Origin: an uncultured Lachnospiraceae bacterium
Lineage (GTDB): Bacteria > Bacillota > Clostridia > Lachnospirales > Lachnospiraceae
Assembly: GCA_910578715.1 (NCBI GenBank)
Contig: CAJTRL010000058.1
Span: 1-25,702, forward strand
DNA length: 25,702 nucleotides
Reading direction: 5' to 3'
Below, piece after piece: positions 1 to 8,113 of the stretch (positions are counted from its first letter, which is position 1; each line of letters opens with the position of its first letter). Under the pieces are notes generated by a model. It did no database searches. It was not told where the DNA came from and was given only the letters and a program-made list of their open reading frames with translations. Both the position numbers and the translations under genes were made by a program.

Positions 1-51
1 GGCGTATGAAAAACAAATGCCGCTTCGCGTCGCTTGTTTTTCATTTACGCC
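1..51. repeat. Long inverted repeat (hairpin) at window edge
   Basis: Bases 1-6 (ggcgta) pair with 46-51 (tacgcc), and 7-16 (tgaaaaacaa) pair with 34-43 (ttgtttttca), leaving a two-base bulge at 44-45 and a 17-base loop. The 16-bp stem has no T-run after it on either strand, so it is not a classic intrinsic terminator. It may be a dispersed intergenic hairpin element, and it could continue left of the window. Confidence 0.6.
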
Positions 52-91
52 TAGTATATCATTTTCTCCTAAAATTGGGAATACGGAATCC

Positions 92-119
92 AAAAAAGAG
101 ATATCTTTTCAGATATCCC
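92..119 (-). terminator. Intrinsic terminator of spoIVA
   Basis: Read on the minus strand, GGGATATC (119-112) pairs with GATATCTC (105-98) across a six-base loop, with one G-T pair. A run of six T follows (97-92). It lies about 35 bases past the spoIVA stop codon, in the right direction to end that transcript. Confidence 0.8.
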
Positions 120-153
120 TTTCCGGTCATCTTTGTTTGTAATGCGCCGACGT

Positions 154-1641
154 TCATATAATGATGCACACCATCCCGCCGTTGCTGTCGTTTACAATCT
201 TCTGCATGGTTTCCTGCAATTTCACCTGGCTTTCTTCGTTTATCATGGCAATTTTGCCGGAAATGCCGTCATTTACAAGCTGCTCAATTGTCTTTCCGAA
301 AATATTCGTCTCCCAGATGCCGTCGTCGCTCGTACCGGTATCCGAAATGTACTGTATCAGGTCTTTTGCCTGTTCTTCCGTTCCCACAATCGGCGAAATT
401 TCCGTTTCGATGCTGGCCTTAATCATATGAATGCTCGGACTTTCCGCCCTGATTTTTACGCCGAATTTGTTGCCCTGCTTGATAACCTCCGGTTTCTCCA
501 GAACGATTTCTTCCTTATCCGGCATGACGACGCCGTATCCTTTGTAGCGTACGGATTCCATAGCGTGCAGTACTTTTGTGTATTCCCTTTTCATCTTTGC
601 CATCTCTTTCAGCGTGGATAACATCTGATATTCACTCGTAATAGGCTCTCCCACCAAATCGCTTATCATTTCATAATAATACGTATCATCCAAATCCAAT
701 ACAATCTTGACGCTGCCTTCCGACATGTTGACGCCGTCCAGTTTGCATTTTTTAATATATTCGCTTTCCAGTCCGAAATTCGCTTTCGTGATATCCCGGA
801 CATTGCTCAGCTCACTCATCAGTTTTTTAATCTGGCAGATAATGTCCTGTTTCATCTTATGCTCATAAGATAGCATTTCCACCCATTTAGGCATATAAAA
901 CTCAATCATTGTCAGCGGAAATTCATACAAGATATTCTCCATAATCCGGTTGATATCTTCCTGTTTCAGCTGTTCGCAGTTGACGGGCATCACCGTTACA
1001 TTGTATTTCTCATGAATCTCATCCGCAGTCTGTTTCGTTTCTTCCGCATAAGGCCTTGCCGAGTTTAGCAGTACAAGAAACGGTTTATGAATTTCCTGTA
1101 ATTCCCGAATCGTCCGTTCCTCCGCCTCTAAGAAACTATCCCGCGGCAGTTCCCCAAAGCTCCCGTCACAGGTGATGACAACGCCAATCGTCGAATGGTC
1201 TTTGATGACTTTGCGTGTTCCGATTTCGGCCGCTTTCGTAAACGGAATCTCTTCCGCCGACCAGGGCGTTTTAACCATGCGTTCCATATCTTCTTCCATG
1301 TGGCCGGAAGCGCCGTCCACCATATAGCCGACACAGTCTATCAGACGAACCTTGACGTCGATATCCGCTCCGAGCCTTATCTGCGCCGCCTCTTTGGGAA
1401 TAAATTTCGGCTCCGTTGTCGTAATGGTTTTTCCTCCGGCGCTCTGCGGCAGTTCATCCTTTGCCCGTTCCTTCTCATGTTCGTTTTCCATATAGGGAAG
1501 CACGAGTAAATCCATAAACCGTTTAATAAAAGTAGATTTTCCGGTCCTTACAGGGCCCACAACGCCTATGTAAATCTCTCCCCCTGTTCTGTCCTGTATG
1601 TCTTTGTATACCGCATATTCATTCCTGTTATTAATGTCCAT
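154..1641 (-). CDS. spoIVA: Stage IV sporulation protein A (SpoIVA)
   Basis: SpoIVA is the ATPase that builds the basement layer of the spore coat around the forespore in the mother cell. The 495-residue length is normal for the family. A Walker A motif (GPVRTGKST, about residues 29-37) sits near the N-terminus, followed by a TRAFAC-like GTPase fold with DCVGY (about 101-105). The C-terminus ends in GGMVCIII, the short hydrophobic tail expected of SpoIVA, which in B. subtilis is needed for docking to SpoVM. The ATG at 1641 follows an AGGGG-type ribosome site. The gene stands alone between its own promoter candidate and terminator. It marks the host as an endospore former or a close relative. 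Identification is confident. Confidence 0.97.
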   Translation of the reverse strand: MDINNRNEYAVYKDIQDRTGGEIYIGVVGPVRTGKSTFIKRFMDLLVLPYMENEHEKERAKDELPQSAGGKTITTTEPKFIPKEAAQIRLGADIDVKVRLIDCVGYMVDGASGHMEEDMERMVKTPWSAEEIPFTKAAEIGTRKVIKDHSTIGVVITCDGSFGELPRDSFLEAEERTIRELQEIHKPFLVLLNSARPYAEETKQTADEIHEKYNVTVMPVNCEQLKQEDINRIMENILYEFPLTMIEFYMPKWVEMLSYEHKMKQDIICQIKKLMSELSNVRDITKANFGLESEYIKKCKLDGVNMSEGSVKIVLDLDDTYYYEMISDLVGEPITSEYQMLSTLKEMAKMKREYTKVLHAMESVRYKGYGVVMPDKEEIVLEKPEVIKQGNKFGVKIRAESPSIHMIKASIETEISPIVGTEEQAKDLIQYISDTGTSDDGIWETNIFGKTIEQLVNDGISGKIAMINEESQVKLQETMQKIVNDSNGGMVCIII

Positions 1642-1668
1642 AAAACAACCCCTTCCGTACTTAATTAC

Positions 1669-1698
1669 AATGTATGAGAAGGGGTTTTTATTTATGAC
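1669..1698 (-). promoter_or_regulatory. Candidate sigma-E promoter of spoIVA
   Basis: On the minus strand GTCATAAA (1698-1691) and CATACATT (1676-1669) are separated by 14 bp. This fits the mother-cell sigma-E pattern (roughly GTMATAWW, then 13-15 bp, then CATAYAMT). In B. subtilis spoIVA is a sigma-E gene. The -10 is flanked by a CCCCTTC/GAAGGGG inverted repeat, whose downstream arm holds the ribosome site. Confidence 0.75.
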
Positions 1699-1760
1699 TC
1701 CGCTGCCTGAAGTTTTTTATGAATATGCTGCTTTTGAATATCCCGCTTTCCGGGAAACAG

Positions 1761-2825
1761 TCAGTCCTGGACCAGCCGGTGGAAAATAATGCAGTTGGGC
1801 TGCGGCACTTCAATTTCTTTGCCATTCATAACAAGCAGTCCCTTTTCCAAATCCACCGTAAAAAACGTCATCGTATCGGTCTCATGGTTCAAAGACACGA
1901 GATGTCTGTTATCCGGGAACAGATTGGCGTCTTTGGGATAATCGCCGCTGACAGGCAGACAAAACAGTTTCGTCAGCATGCCCGTCTTTTCGTCTATTTT
2001 AAAAACGACCGCGCTGTTGTCTCCGGCGTTTGAGCTCACCAGATATTTGAAATCCACGGAAATATTCAGAGCACTTGCCGCAGAACCGCCCGCATGATAA
2101 TCATTCAGCGTCGATATCGTCTGAATCTTCTGAAAATCCGGATTTCCATGCACTTCCTGATAAGTATAGACATCGATATAGTTTTTCAGTTCATGCACGA
2201 TATACATAAATTCACCGTTCTTAGAAAATTTCAGGTGCCTCGGCGCGGACTCCTGTTCGCTCCTTACCACATCGATTGGGCGCAGCTTTCCGCTCGTATG
2301 GTCCAGACGGTAAACATTGACATGGTCCATTCCCAAATCCGCGGCGCATAAATATTTATTGTCCCGCGTCATCTTAACACAGTTGATATGGGGCCTGAAA
2401 TTGCGCTCCGCAATGCTGCCAAGCCCTTTATGATAAATTTCTTCCGTTATTTCACCGATGCCGCCGTCCTCCCGCAGACGCAGCCCCGTAATTTTGCCGT
2501 CATGATAACCGCCGACAAATAAAAATTTGTCTTCATAGTCCGTAGAAAGATAGCACCCTCTCATGCCGTTAATGCTGCCGTCATTGATTTTTTCCAAGTC
2601 TCCGGCCGGAAGAATACGGTATGCCTCCACACCGAAATCCGTAATCGAATACAGGAATTTCTGATTATGGGAAATACTGATATAGGAAGAATTGGTGATT
2701 TCCACCTTCTTTTTCTCTTTCATCCGTCCCTTTTCCATATCCACATCATAGATTCTGATACCGTAATTGTCCTTGTTCCCGGATGTATAGCTGGAAACAT
2801 ATGCCACATATTTTTCCTGTCCCAT
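1761..2825 (-). CDS. Lactonase-family seven-bladed beta-propeller protein
   Basis: The 354-residue protein resembles the lactonase family (PF10282) that includes 6-phosphogluconolactonase of the E. coli Pgl type. It opens with KYVAYVSSYT, then has repeated propeller-blade patterns such as ISISHNQKFLYS, DYEDKFLFVGGY, RDNKYLCAADLGMDHVNVYRLD and LKFSKNGEFMYIVHEL, each about 50 residues apart. No signal peptide is visible, so it is probably cytoplasmic. The frame is open upstream to 2912, but the ATG at 2825 fits family N-termini and has GAAAGAAAGG twelve bases upstream. Its real substrate cannot be told from sequence, since many members have no proven lactonase activity. It is transcribed divergently from the polyamine operon. 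Confidence 0.85.
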   Translation of the reverse strand: MGQEKYVAYVSSYTSGNKDNYGIRIYDVDMEKGRMKEKKKVEITNSSYISISHNQKFLYSITDFGVEAYRILPAGDLEKINDGSINGMRGCYLSTDYEDKFLFVGGYHDGKITGLRLREDGGIGEITEEIYHKGLGSIAERNFRPHINCVKMTRDNKYLCAADLGMDHVNVYRLDHTSGKLRPIDVVRSEQESAPRHLKFSKNGEFMYIVHELKNYIDVYTYQEVHGNPDFQKIQTISTLNDYHAGGSAASALNISVDFKYLVSSNAGDNSAVVFKIDEKTGMLTKLFCLPVSGDYPKDANLFPDNRHLVSLNHETDTMTFFTVDLEKGLLVMNGKEIEVPQPNCIIFHRLVQD

Positions 2826-2895
2826 ATTCGTACCATGCCTTTCTTTCAGTCCGCGATATCCTGCCGGATAAAAAGATACCGCTTTGTTCAGGTAA

Positions 2896-2924
2896 ATTCT
2901 ATCATATATCACGATATTTGTTAA
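2896..2924 (-). promoter_or_regulatory. Sigma-A promoter of the lactonase-family gene
   Basis: On the minus strand the -35 TTAACA (2924-2919) and -10 TAGAAT (2901-2896) are separated by 17 bp, and a TGA just upstream gives an extended -10. Transcription would start near 2889, about 60 bases before the ATG. Confidence 0.65.
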
Positions 2925-2939
2925 ATACTTTTTTGTCTA

Positions 2940-2967
2940 TTGACATTTTCCGCGATATCTGTATAAT
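2940..2967 (+). promoter_or_regulatory. Sigma-A promoter of the regulator-potABCD operon
   Basis: A perfect TTGACA (2940-2945) and a perfect TATAAT (2962-2967) are separated by 16 bp. The predicted start near 2974 leaves about 108 bases of leader before the regulator ATG at 3082. The promoter is back to back with the lactonase-gene promoter, with their -35 boxes only 15 bp apart. Confidence 0.85.
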
Positions 2968-2981
2968 TGGCAGTAACGTTT

Positions 2982-3008
2982 GTTTAGTGTTAGTAAACTC
3001 AAAGTTTA
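2982..3008. promoter_or_regulatory. GTTTA/TAAAC repeated half-sites, probable operator
   Basis: GTTTA (2982-2986), TAAAC (2994-2998) and GTTTA (3004-3008) form two overlapping inverted repeats that share the middle half-site, with start-to-start spacings of 12 and 10 bp. They lie just past the predicted transcription start of the operon. This is a likely binding site for the XRE-cupin regulator encoded next. The assignment is by position only. Confidence 0.5.
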
Positions 3009-3081
3009 TTATCACTGAATTGCGGCGGTCGGGCACAACGCCTTGCCGGAAGCGGCAAAATGCCGGAAGAAAGGACTTCTT

Positions 3082-3639
3082 ATGGATTCAACCAGTAAAA
3101 TAGAAATCGGAAATAAGCTGAAGGATTTGCGAAACAAAAAGGGACTGACCCAGGAAGAGCTGGCCGACCGCTGTGAACTGTCGAAAGGTTTTATCAGCCA
3201 GCTGGAGAATGACCTGACCTCTCCTTCCATTGCAACGCTGGTGGATATTCTGCAATGTCTCGGAACCAGTCTGAAAGACTTTTTTACAGACCGGACGGAA
3301 GAACAGATTGTTTTTGGAAATAACGATTATTTTGAAAAACAGGACGAAGAACTTCACAATACCGTGGAATGGATTATCCCCAATGCGCAGAAAAACATGA
3401 TGGAGCCCATCCGGGTCACGTTAAAAGCCGGCGGCTCCACCTATCCGGACCTTCCGCACGAGGGGGAAGAATTTGGCTATGTGCTGTCCGGAACGCTTTA
3501 TATCGTTCTCGGCGACAGAACGATAAGGGCCAGAAAAGGGGAATCGTTCTATTTCCGGCCGGATTCCAATCATTATATCAAAGCAGGTGAAAAAACAGGC
3601 GCGGTCTTCCTCTGGGTCAGCACCCCGCCCAATTTTTGA
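3082..3639 (+). CDS. XRE-family regulator with C-terminal cupin domain
   Basis: This 185-residue transcription factor has an N-terminal helix-turn-helix (about residues 8-62: LKDLRNKKGLTQEELADR, then LSKGFISQLENDLTSPS) and a C-terminal cupin barrel with HEGEEFGYVLSGTL and GESFYFRPDSNHY. This is the PuuR-like layout, where the cupin senses a small ligand. It is followed directly by potABCD, so it probably controls polyamine uptake and its own expression. The ATG at 3082 has AAAGGA eight bases upstream and is preferred to an in-frame ATG at 3043 that has no ribosome site. Ligand identity (putrescine or spermidine) is inferred from context only. Confidence 0.9.
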   Translation: MDSTSKIEIGNKLKDLRNKKGLTQEELADRCELSKGFISQLENDLTSPSIATLVDILQCLGTSLKDFFTDRTEEQIVFGNNDYFEKQDEELHNTVEWIIPNAQKNMMEPIRVTLKAGGSTYPDLPHEGEEFGYVLSGTLYIVLGDRTIRARKGESFYFRPDSNHYIKAGEKTGAVFLWVSTPPNF

Positions 3640-3656
3640 GAACGGAGGAACTATTT

Positions 3657-4730
3657 TTGCAAAAAGAACTCATCAGGCTGGAGCATATCTCCAAATCCTT
3701 CGACGGACAGATGGTCCTTGACGACCTCGAACTGAATATTCATGAAAATGAATTTGTTACGCTTCTGGGGCCGAGCGGCTGCGGCAAAACGACGACACTG
3801 CGCATTCTCGGCGGCTTTGTGCAGCCCGACGCGGGCAAGGTCATTTTCGACGCCCGGGATATCACCGGAATGCCTCCGAACAAGAGACAGCTCAATACCG
3901 TGTTCCAGAAATACGCGCTCTTCACCCATATGACGATTGCCGAAAATATCGCTTTCGGTCTGAAAATCAAAAAGAAGTCGAAAAGTTATATCGATGATAA
4001 AATAAAATATGCCCTGAAACTGGTCAATCTGGAAGGCTACGGCAGCCGGATGCCGGATTCGTTAAGCGGCGGCCAGCAGCAGCGGATTGCCATCGCCCGC
4101 GCCATCGTCAACGAGCCGAAGGTGCTGTTATTAGACGAACCGCTCGGCGCTCTCGACTTAAAGCTCCGTCAGGAAATGCAGTACGAGCTAATTCGCATGA
4201 AGAACGAACTGGGAATCACCTTCGTTTACGTTACCCACGACCAGGAAGAAGCGCTTACGATGTCCGATACGATTGTCGTTATGAATCAGGGATATATTCA
4301 GCAGATTGGCTCTCCCGAATCCATCTATAACGAGCCGGAAAATGCTTTTGTGGCTGATTTCATCGGTGACAGCAATATCATCGCCGCAACCATGATAGAG
4401 GATAAATGCGTCGAAATTCTTGGAACGCGCTTTGCCTGTGTGGACACAGGTTTTGGCACGCGCAAGCCTGTGGATGTGGTAATCCGCCCGGAAGACGTGG
4501 AACTCGTACCACCCGAAAACGGAACCATAACAGGTGTTGTTACTCATTTGATTTTCAAGGGTGTACACTATGAAATGGAAGTCATGGCGAACGGTTTTGA
4601 ATGGCTCGTCCACTCTACCGTGCTCTCTCCTGTCGGCAAAGAAGTTGGCCTTAGAGTAGACCCTTTTAATATCCAGATAATGAACAAACCGGAATCCGAA
4701 GATGAGGAGGCTGTTGCGCTTGAACTCTAA
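3657..4730 (+). CDS. potA: Spermidine/putrescine ABC transporter ATPase PotA
   Basis: PotA is the ATP-hydrolysing subunit that drives the PotBC channel. From the TTG at 3657 the protein has 357 residues. It has Walker A GPSGCGKT (38-45), signature LSGGQ (136-140), Walker B VLLLDE (156-161) and the H-loop THDQEEA (H194). A C-terminal TOBE-type domain follows (about 255-345, including DVVIRPEDVEL). The frame is open from a TTG at 3636, but GGAGG at 3644-3648 lies eight bases before the TTG at 3657, which fixes the start there. Membership of the polyamine branch rests on the adjacent potBCD, because the ATPase alone could serve other substrates. Confidence 0.94.
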   Translation: MQKELIRLEHISKSFDGQMVLDDLELNIHENEFVTLLGPSGCGKTTTLRILGGFVQPDAGKVIFDARDITGMPPNKRQLNTVFQKYALFTHMTIAENIAFGLKIKKKSKSYIDDKIKYALKLVNLEGYGSRMPDSLSGGQQQRIAIARAIVNEPKVLLLDEPLGALDLKLRQEMQYELIRMKNELGITFVYVTHDQEEALTMSDTIVVMNQGYIQQIGSPESIYNEPENAFVADFIGDSNIIAATMIEDKCVEILGTRFACVDTGFGTRKPVDVVIRPEDVELVPPENGTITGVVTHLIFKGVHYEMEVMANGFEWLVHSTVLSPVGKEVGLRVDPFNIQIMNKPESEDEEAVALEL

Positions 4731-5523
4731 AAAACATTTACTCGCCGCACCTTATGCGGCCTGGGCAGCCATTTTCATCATCGTGCCTCTGGGTATGATT
4801 TTGTATTATGGCCTGACGGACAAAAGCGGCTCTTTTACGCTGGAAAATCTTCTTGCCATCGCCTCTCCGGGGCACGCCCGTTCCCTCTGGCGCTCTGTCT
4901 GGCTGTCCCTTATCAGCACCGCGGTCTGCTTTCTTCTGGCCTATCCGCTGGCAATGATTCTGGCCGGAAAAAAGGGACGAAACGGCAGTTTTATCATTTT
5001 GATTTTTATTCTGCCCATGTGGATGAACTTTCTGCTCCGCACGCTCGCCTGGCAGACTTTATTAGAAAAAACAGGCGTTATTAACAGTATACTGGCTTTT
5101 CTTGGCCTTCCCGCCCTGAAAATCATCAATACGCCTTCCGCCATCGTACTCGGCATGGTTTACAATTTTCTGCCCTTTATGGTACTGCCCTTGTATAACG
5201 CCCTGTCCAAAATCGATGAAAATGTCATCCATGCGGCCAAAGACCTGGGCGCAAACAAAATACAGACGTTCTTCCGCATCATACTGCCCTTGTCAGTTCC
5301 CGGCATTATCAGCGGCATCACTATGGTATTTGTTCCGGCGCTGACGACTTTCGTCATCAGTACGCTGCTTGGCGGAAGCAAAGTCCTCCTGATTGGCAAT
5401 ATTATCGAACAGGAATTTACACAGGCTGGCAACTGGCATTTAGGCAGCGGCCTTTCCATCGTGCTGATGGTCTTTATCCTGATAAATATGGTCGTTACTG
5501 CCCTGTTTGACAAAGAAGAATGA
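4720..5523 (+). CDS. potB: Polyamine ABC transporter permease PotB
   Basis: This 267-residue membrane protein has about six hydrophobic segments and an EAA-type loop (AAKDLGANKIQTFFRIILP) that contacts the ATPase. It is the first of two permeases in the channel. GAGGAGG at 4704-4710 lies nine bases before a TTG at 4720, which is the chosen start. An ATG at 4702 is in frame, but it lies upstream of that site and adds a charged stretch. The chosen start overlaps the end of potA by 11 bases, suggesting translational coupling. As in potA, the weak TTG start may set subunit ratios. Confidence 0.92.
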   Translation: MNSKKHLLAAPYAAWAAIFIIVPLGMILYYGLTDKSGSFTLENLLAIASPGHARSLWRSVWLSLISTAVCFLLAYPLAMILAGKKGRNGSFIILIFILPMWMNFLLRTLAWQTLLEKTGVINSILAFLGLPALKIINTPSAIVLGMVYNFLPFMVLPLYNALSKIDENVIHAAKDLGANKIQTFFRIILPLSVPGIISGITMVFVPALTTFVISTLLGGSKVLLIGNIIEQEFTQAGNWHLGSGLSIVLMVFILINMVVTALFDKEE

Positions 5524-5553
5524 TAAGCCGTTTACTGCGAAAGGATATTCGAT

Positions 5554-6348
5554 ATGAAACGAAACAAAACAATGACGATTACCCAGAAAATATATGTTGC
5601 GCTCATTTTCATCTTTCTCTATGCGCCGATTGTAACATTGATTGTTCTTTCCTTTAACGCCAGCAAAACAAGGGCGAAATGGGGCGGCTTCACGCTGAAA
5701 TGGTATGTTTCTCTTTTACAGGATGAAACGATTCTGGACGCCCTCGGCACAACGCTGCTCATCGCTTTTCTTTCCGCGCTGACTGCCGCCGTCATCGGTA
5801 CGATTGCCTGTATCGCCATGTCAGGCATGAAAAGGCGCAGCCGGGCAGTTTTAATGGGAATCACCAACATTCCGATGTTGAATGCGGACATTGTGACAGG
5901 CATTTCCCTGATGCTGCTTTTTATCAGCCTCGGATTCCGCTTCGGATTCGGAACGATTCTGCTCTCCCACATTACCTTTAATATACCATATGTTATTTTA
6001 TCCGTTCTTCCGCGGATGAAACAGCTGAACCCCAGCGTCTATGAAGCCGCGCTGGATTTGGGGGCATCGCCTTTATTCGCTTTCTTTAAGGTAACGCTTC
6101 CCGACCTGATGCCGGGCATTCTGTCCGGATTTCTGATGGCATTCACAATGTCGCTGGACGATTTTATCATTACCCATTTTACGAAAGGTTCCGGCCTCAA
6201 TACGCTGTCCACCAAAATCTATACGGAAGTGCGCAAAGGAATCAAACCTGAAATGTATGCGCTTTCCACCATCATTTTTGTAACGGTGCTCGTGCTTTTA
6301 ATTCTCGTCAATATCACGCCGGAAAAAGCACAGAAAGAAAATATCTGA
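5554..6348 (+). CDS. potC: Polyamine ABC transporter permease PotC
   Basis: This second permease subunit has 264 residues and about six membrane segments, starting with one at roughly residues 13-32. The EAA loop (YEAALDLGASPLFAFFKV) lies near residue 165. The ATG at 5554 has AAAGGA at a good distance. It begins 30 bases after potB and belongs to the same transcript. PotB and PotC form the heterodimeric channel through which substrate handed over by PotD is moved into the cell. Confidence 0.93.
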   Translation: MKRNKTMTITQKIYVALIFIFLYAPIVTLIVLSFNASKTRAKWGGFTLKWYVSLLQDETILDALGTTLLIAFLSALTAAVIGTIACIAMSGMKRRSRAVLMGITNIPMLNADIVTGISLMLLFISLGFRFGFGTILLSHITFNIPYVILSVLPRMKQLNPSVYEAALDLGASPLFAFFKVTLPDLMPGILSGFLMAFTMSLDDFIITHFTKGSGLNTLSTKIYTEVRKGIKPEMYALSTIIFVTVLVLLILVNITPEKAQKENI

Positions 6349-6414
6349 GCGTCTGCCAATGCGGGCGGGCGAGACTGATTAAAATGCCGCATGCGCGGCG
6401 GAATGGGAGTAAAA

Positions 6415-7470
6415 ATGAAAAAAAGATGCTTCGTCCTTTTCATTATATGCTTTGTTTTCCTGGCAGCCGGATGCGGCGCCGGAGAACAAAACGATAACGT
6501 CGTCATCGTTTATAACTGGGGCGAATATGTGGACCCGGAAGTTCTCGAACTGTTTGAAGCGGAAACGGGAATCCGCGTCATATACGATGAATTTGAAACA
6601 AATGAGACGATGTTTCCCAAAGTGGAAGCCGGCGCGGCAGAATACGACGTCGTATGTCCTTCCGACTATATGATAAGCAAAATGATTCAGAAGGATATGC
6701 TGATGGAACTCGATATGGAACATCTTCCCAATGCGCAGCAAAATATCGGCACACAGTACTGGCAGCAATCCGAAGGCTTCGACCCCGGCAACCGGTATTC
6801 CGTACCTTATTGCTGGGGAACCGTAGGCATTCTCTATAATAAGACGATGGTAGAGGAGCCGATTACGAGCTGGGCCCAGCTCTGGGATGAAAAATACCGG
6901 GATGAAATTCTGATGCAGGATTCCGTCCGGGACGCTTTCATGGTGGCAGAAAAATTGTACGGCTATTCCATGAATACCACCAGCGAACAGGAACTTCTGG
7001 CGGCCAGAGATGCGCTCATCCGCCAGAAACCGCTCGTACAGGCCTATGTGGTTGACCAGGTACGTGATAAAATGATTGGAGGCGAGGCCGCCATCGGCGT
7101 CATCTACTCCGGCGAAGCCATTTATACCCAATATGAAAACAACAGTCTGGAATATGTGATTCCCGAAGAAGGAACGAATGTCTGGATTGATTCCTGGGTG
7201 ATTCTGAAAAATGCGCCCCATAAGGAAAATGCAGAGAGATTCATCGATTTTATGTGTCGTGGCGACATTGCCCTGAAAAATTTTGAATACATAACCTACT
7301 CCACCCCCAATGAGGCCGCAAAAGCCATGATTGAGGATGAAGCGGTAAGAAACTCTCCCATCGCTTTTCCCGACCTCTCCCGGTACGATAACCTGGAAAC
7401 CTACATTTATCTGGGGGAAGAAGGCGATGCTTTGTACAATGAACTCTGGAAAGAAGTAAAAACCTACTGA
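6415..7470 (+). CDS. potD: Spermidine/putrescine-binding lipoprotein PotD
   Basis: This extracellular receptor of the polyamine transporter has 351 residues. The N-terminus is a lipoprotein signal (MKKRCF, hydrophobic core, lipobox LAAGC with C20), so the mature protein is anchored outside the membrane. The mature part starts with VVIVYNWGEYVDPEVL, the typical PotD/PotF opening, and continues with YDVVCPSDYMI and SVPYCWGTVGILYN. GGGAG five bases before the ATG at 6415 selects that start over in-frame ATGs at 6391 and 6403. It is the last gene of the operon. Binding preference between putrescine and spermidine cannot be read here. Confidence 0.93.
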   Translation: MKKRCFVLFIICFVFLAAGCGAGEQNDNVVIVYNWGEYVDPEVLELFEAETGIRVIYDEFETNETMFPKVEAGAAEYDVVCPSDYMISKMIQKDMLMELDMEHLPNAQQNIGTQYWQQSEGFDPGNRYSVPYCWGTVGILYNKTMVEEPITSWAQLWDEKYRDEILMQDSVRDAFMVAEKLYGYSMNTTSEQELLAARDALIRQKPLVQAYVVDQVRDKMIGGEAAIGVIYSGEAIYTQYENNSLEYVIPEEGTNVWIDSWVILKNAPHKENAERFIDFMCRGDIALKNFEYITYSTPNEAAKAMIEDEAVRNSPIAFPDLSRYDNLETYIYLGEEGDALYNELWKEVKTY

Positions 7471-7489
7471 CTATTTCCGCGAGCAACGA

Positions 7490-7517
7490 GCCAAAGTCAT
7501 GCTTGCATGAATTTGGC
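7490..7517. repeat. Intergenic hairpin between potD and a lipoprotein gene
   Basis: GCCAAA (7490-7495) pairs with TTTGGC (7512-7517), and inside it CATGC (7498-7502) pairs with GCATG (7505-7509), with small mismatched steps between. It lies where the potD and lipoprotein transcripts converge. There is no T-run on either side, so terminator function is uncertain. The sequence from about 7478 to 7545 has the look of a dispersed structured intergenic element. Confidence 0.5.
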
Positions 7518-7553
7518 GACTGCCGCAAGGGTGAAATGCCTCGTAGCCTGCTG

Positions 7554-8060
7554 TCACTTTGCCAGAGCCTGAAAAGATGCGCTGACCGCATAGGCAGCGT
7601 CCTGACTGCTCATAATGAACAGTACCACGTCCCCGACATTTTCCACGAGAACCGTTTCCGCGCTGACGCATACCCATTTGTTGACGTCAGCGTTTTCTTT
7701 TAACATCTCTTTTACTTTATCCACATCCTCCGGATTTACCCTGAGTAACACGCACTGATACGCAATCGATGACATCATTGGAACAGAATAAACCCCTTCC
7801 GTATAGGGAACGCCTTCCACACCGAGTATCGCCTGTTCATTTTCCGCCGTCAGCGTGTCGGAAACATATCCCTGCATGGCTTCTTTGGTTTCTGCATCCA
7901 AATCGACGCCCTCATATATTTGCGCCATAACATCCTGTAAATCACCCTCGATAGTCTTTCCGCTCCCGCCGCCCGCGGCATCATTTCCACATCCGGTCGT
8001 TAATATTGTACACATAATCATAACATACGTTATGATTCTGGCCGTTATTTTTCTTTTCAT
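7554..8060 (-). CDS. Small lipoprotein of unknown function, DUF4358-like
   Basis: This 168-residue protein has a clear lipoprotein signal: MKRKIT, a hydrophobic core and lipobox LTTGC (C24). The rest is a small soluble domain with MMSSIAYQCVLLRVNPEDVD and a following valine-rich strand region (WVCVSAETVLVENVGDVVLF). Length and layout resemble DUF4358 lipoproteins of Lachnospiraceae, but I give this as a weak match. Of two ATGs six bases apart, the one at 8060 is chosen because GAGGAG (8073-8068) is seven bases away, while it nearly touches the one at 8066. The gene sits 133 bases downstream of an oxidoreductase gene, after a tandem-repeat stretch. Confidence 0.75.
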   Translation of the reverse strand: MKRKITARIITYVMIMCTILTTGCGNDAAGGGSGKTIEGDLQDVMAQIYEGVDLDAETKEAMQGYVSDTLTAENEQAILGVEGVPYTEGVYSVPMMSSIAYQCVLLRVNPEDVDKVKEMLKENADVNKWVCVSAETVLVENVGDVVLFIMSSQDAAYAVSASFQALAK

Positions 8061-8113
8061 TTTCATGCTCCTCTTTTATACTGTTTTTTCCTGTTTTTTT
8101 GATTTTACCTCAA

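Noticed and set aside
2826..2912. Extended N-terminus of the lactonase-family protein.
   Set aside because: The 29 extra residues do not fit family N-termini, and the predicted transcription start near 2889 would fall inside them.
6379..7221. Open frame of 280 codons on the minus strand opposite potD.
   Set aside because: PotD is clearly the coding strand, with a signal peptide and family motifs; the opposite frame has no ribosome site or known domain.
7490..7517. Hairpin after potD as an intrinsic terminator.
   Set aside because: There is no T-run after the stem on either strand, so it is listed as a repeat-like hairpin instead.
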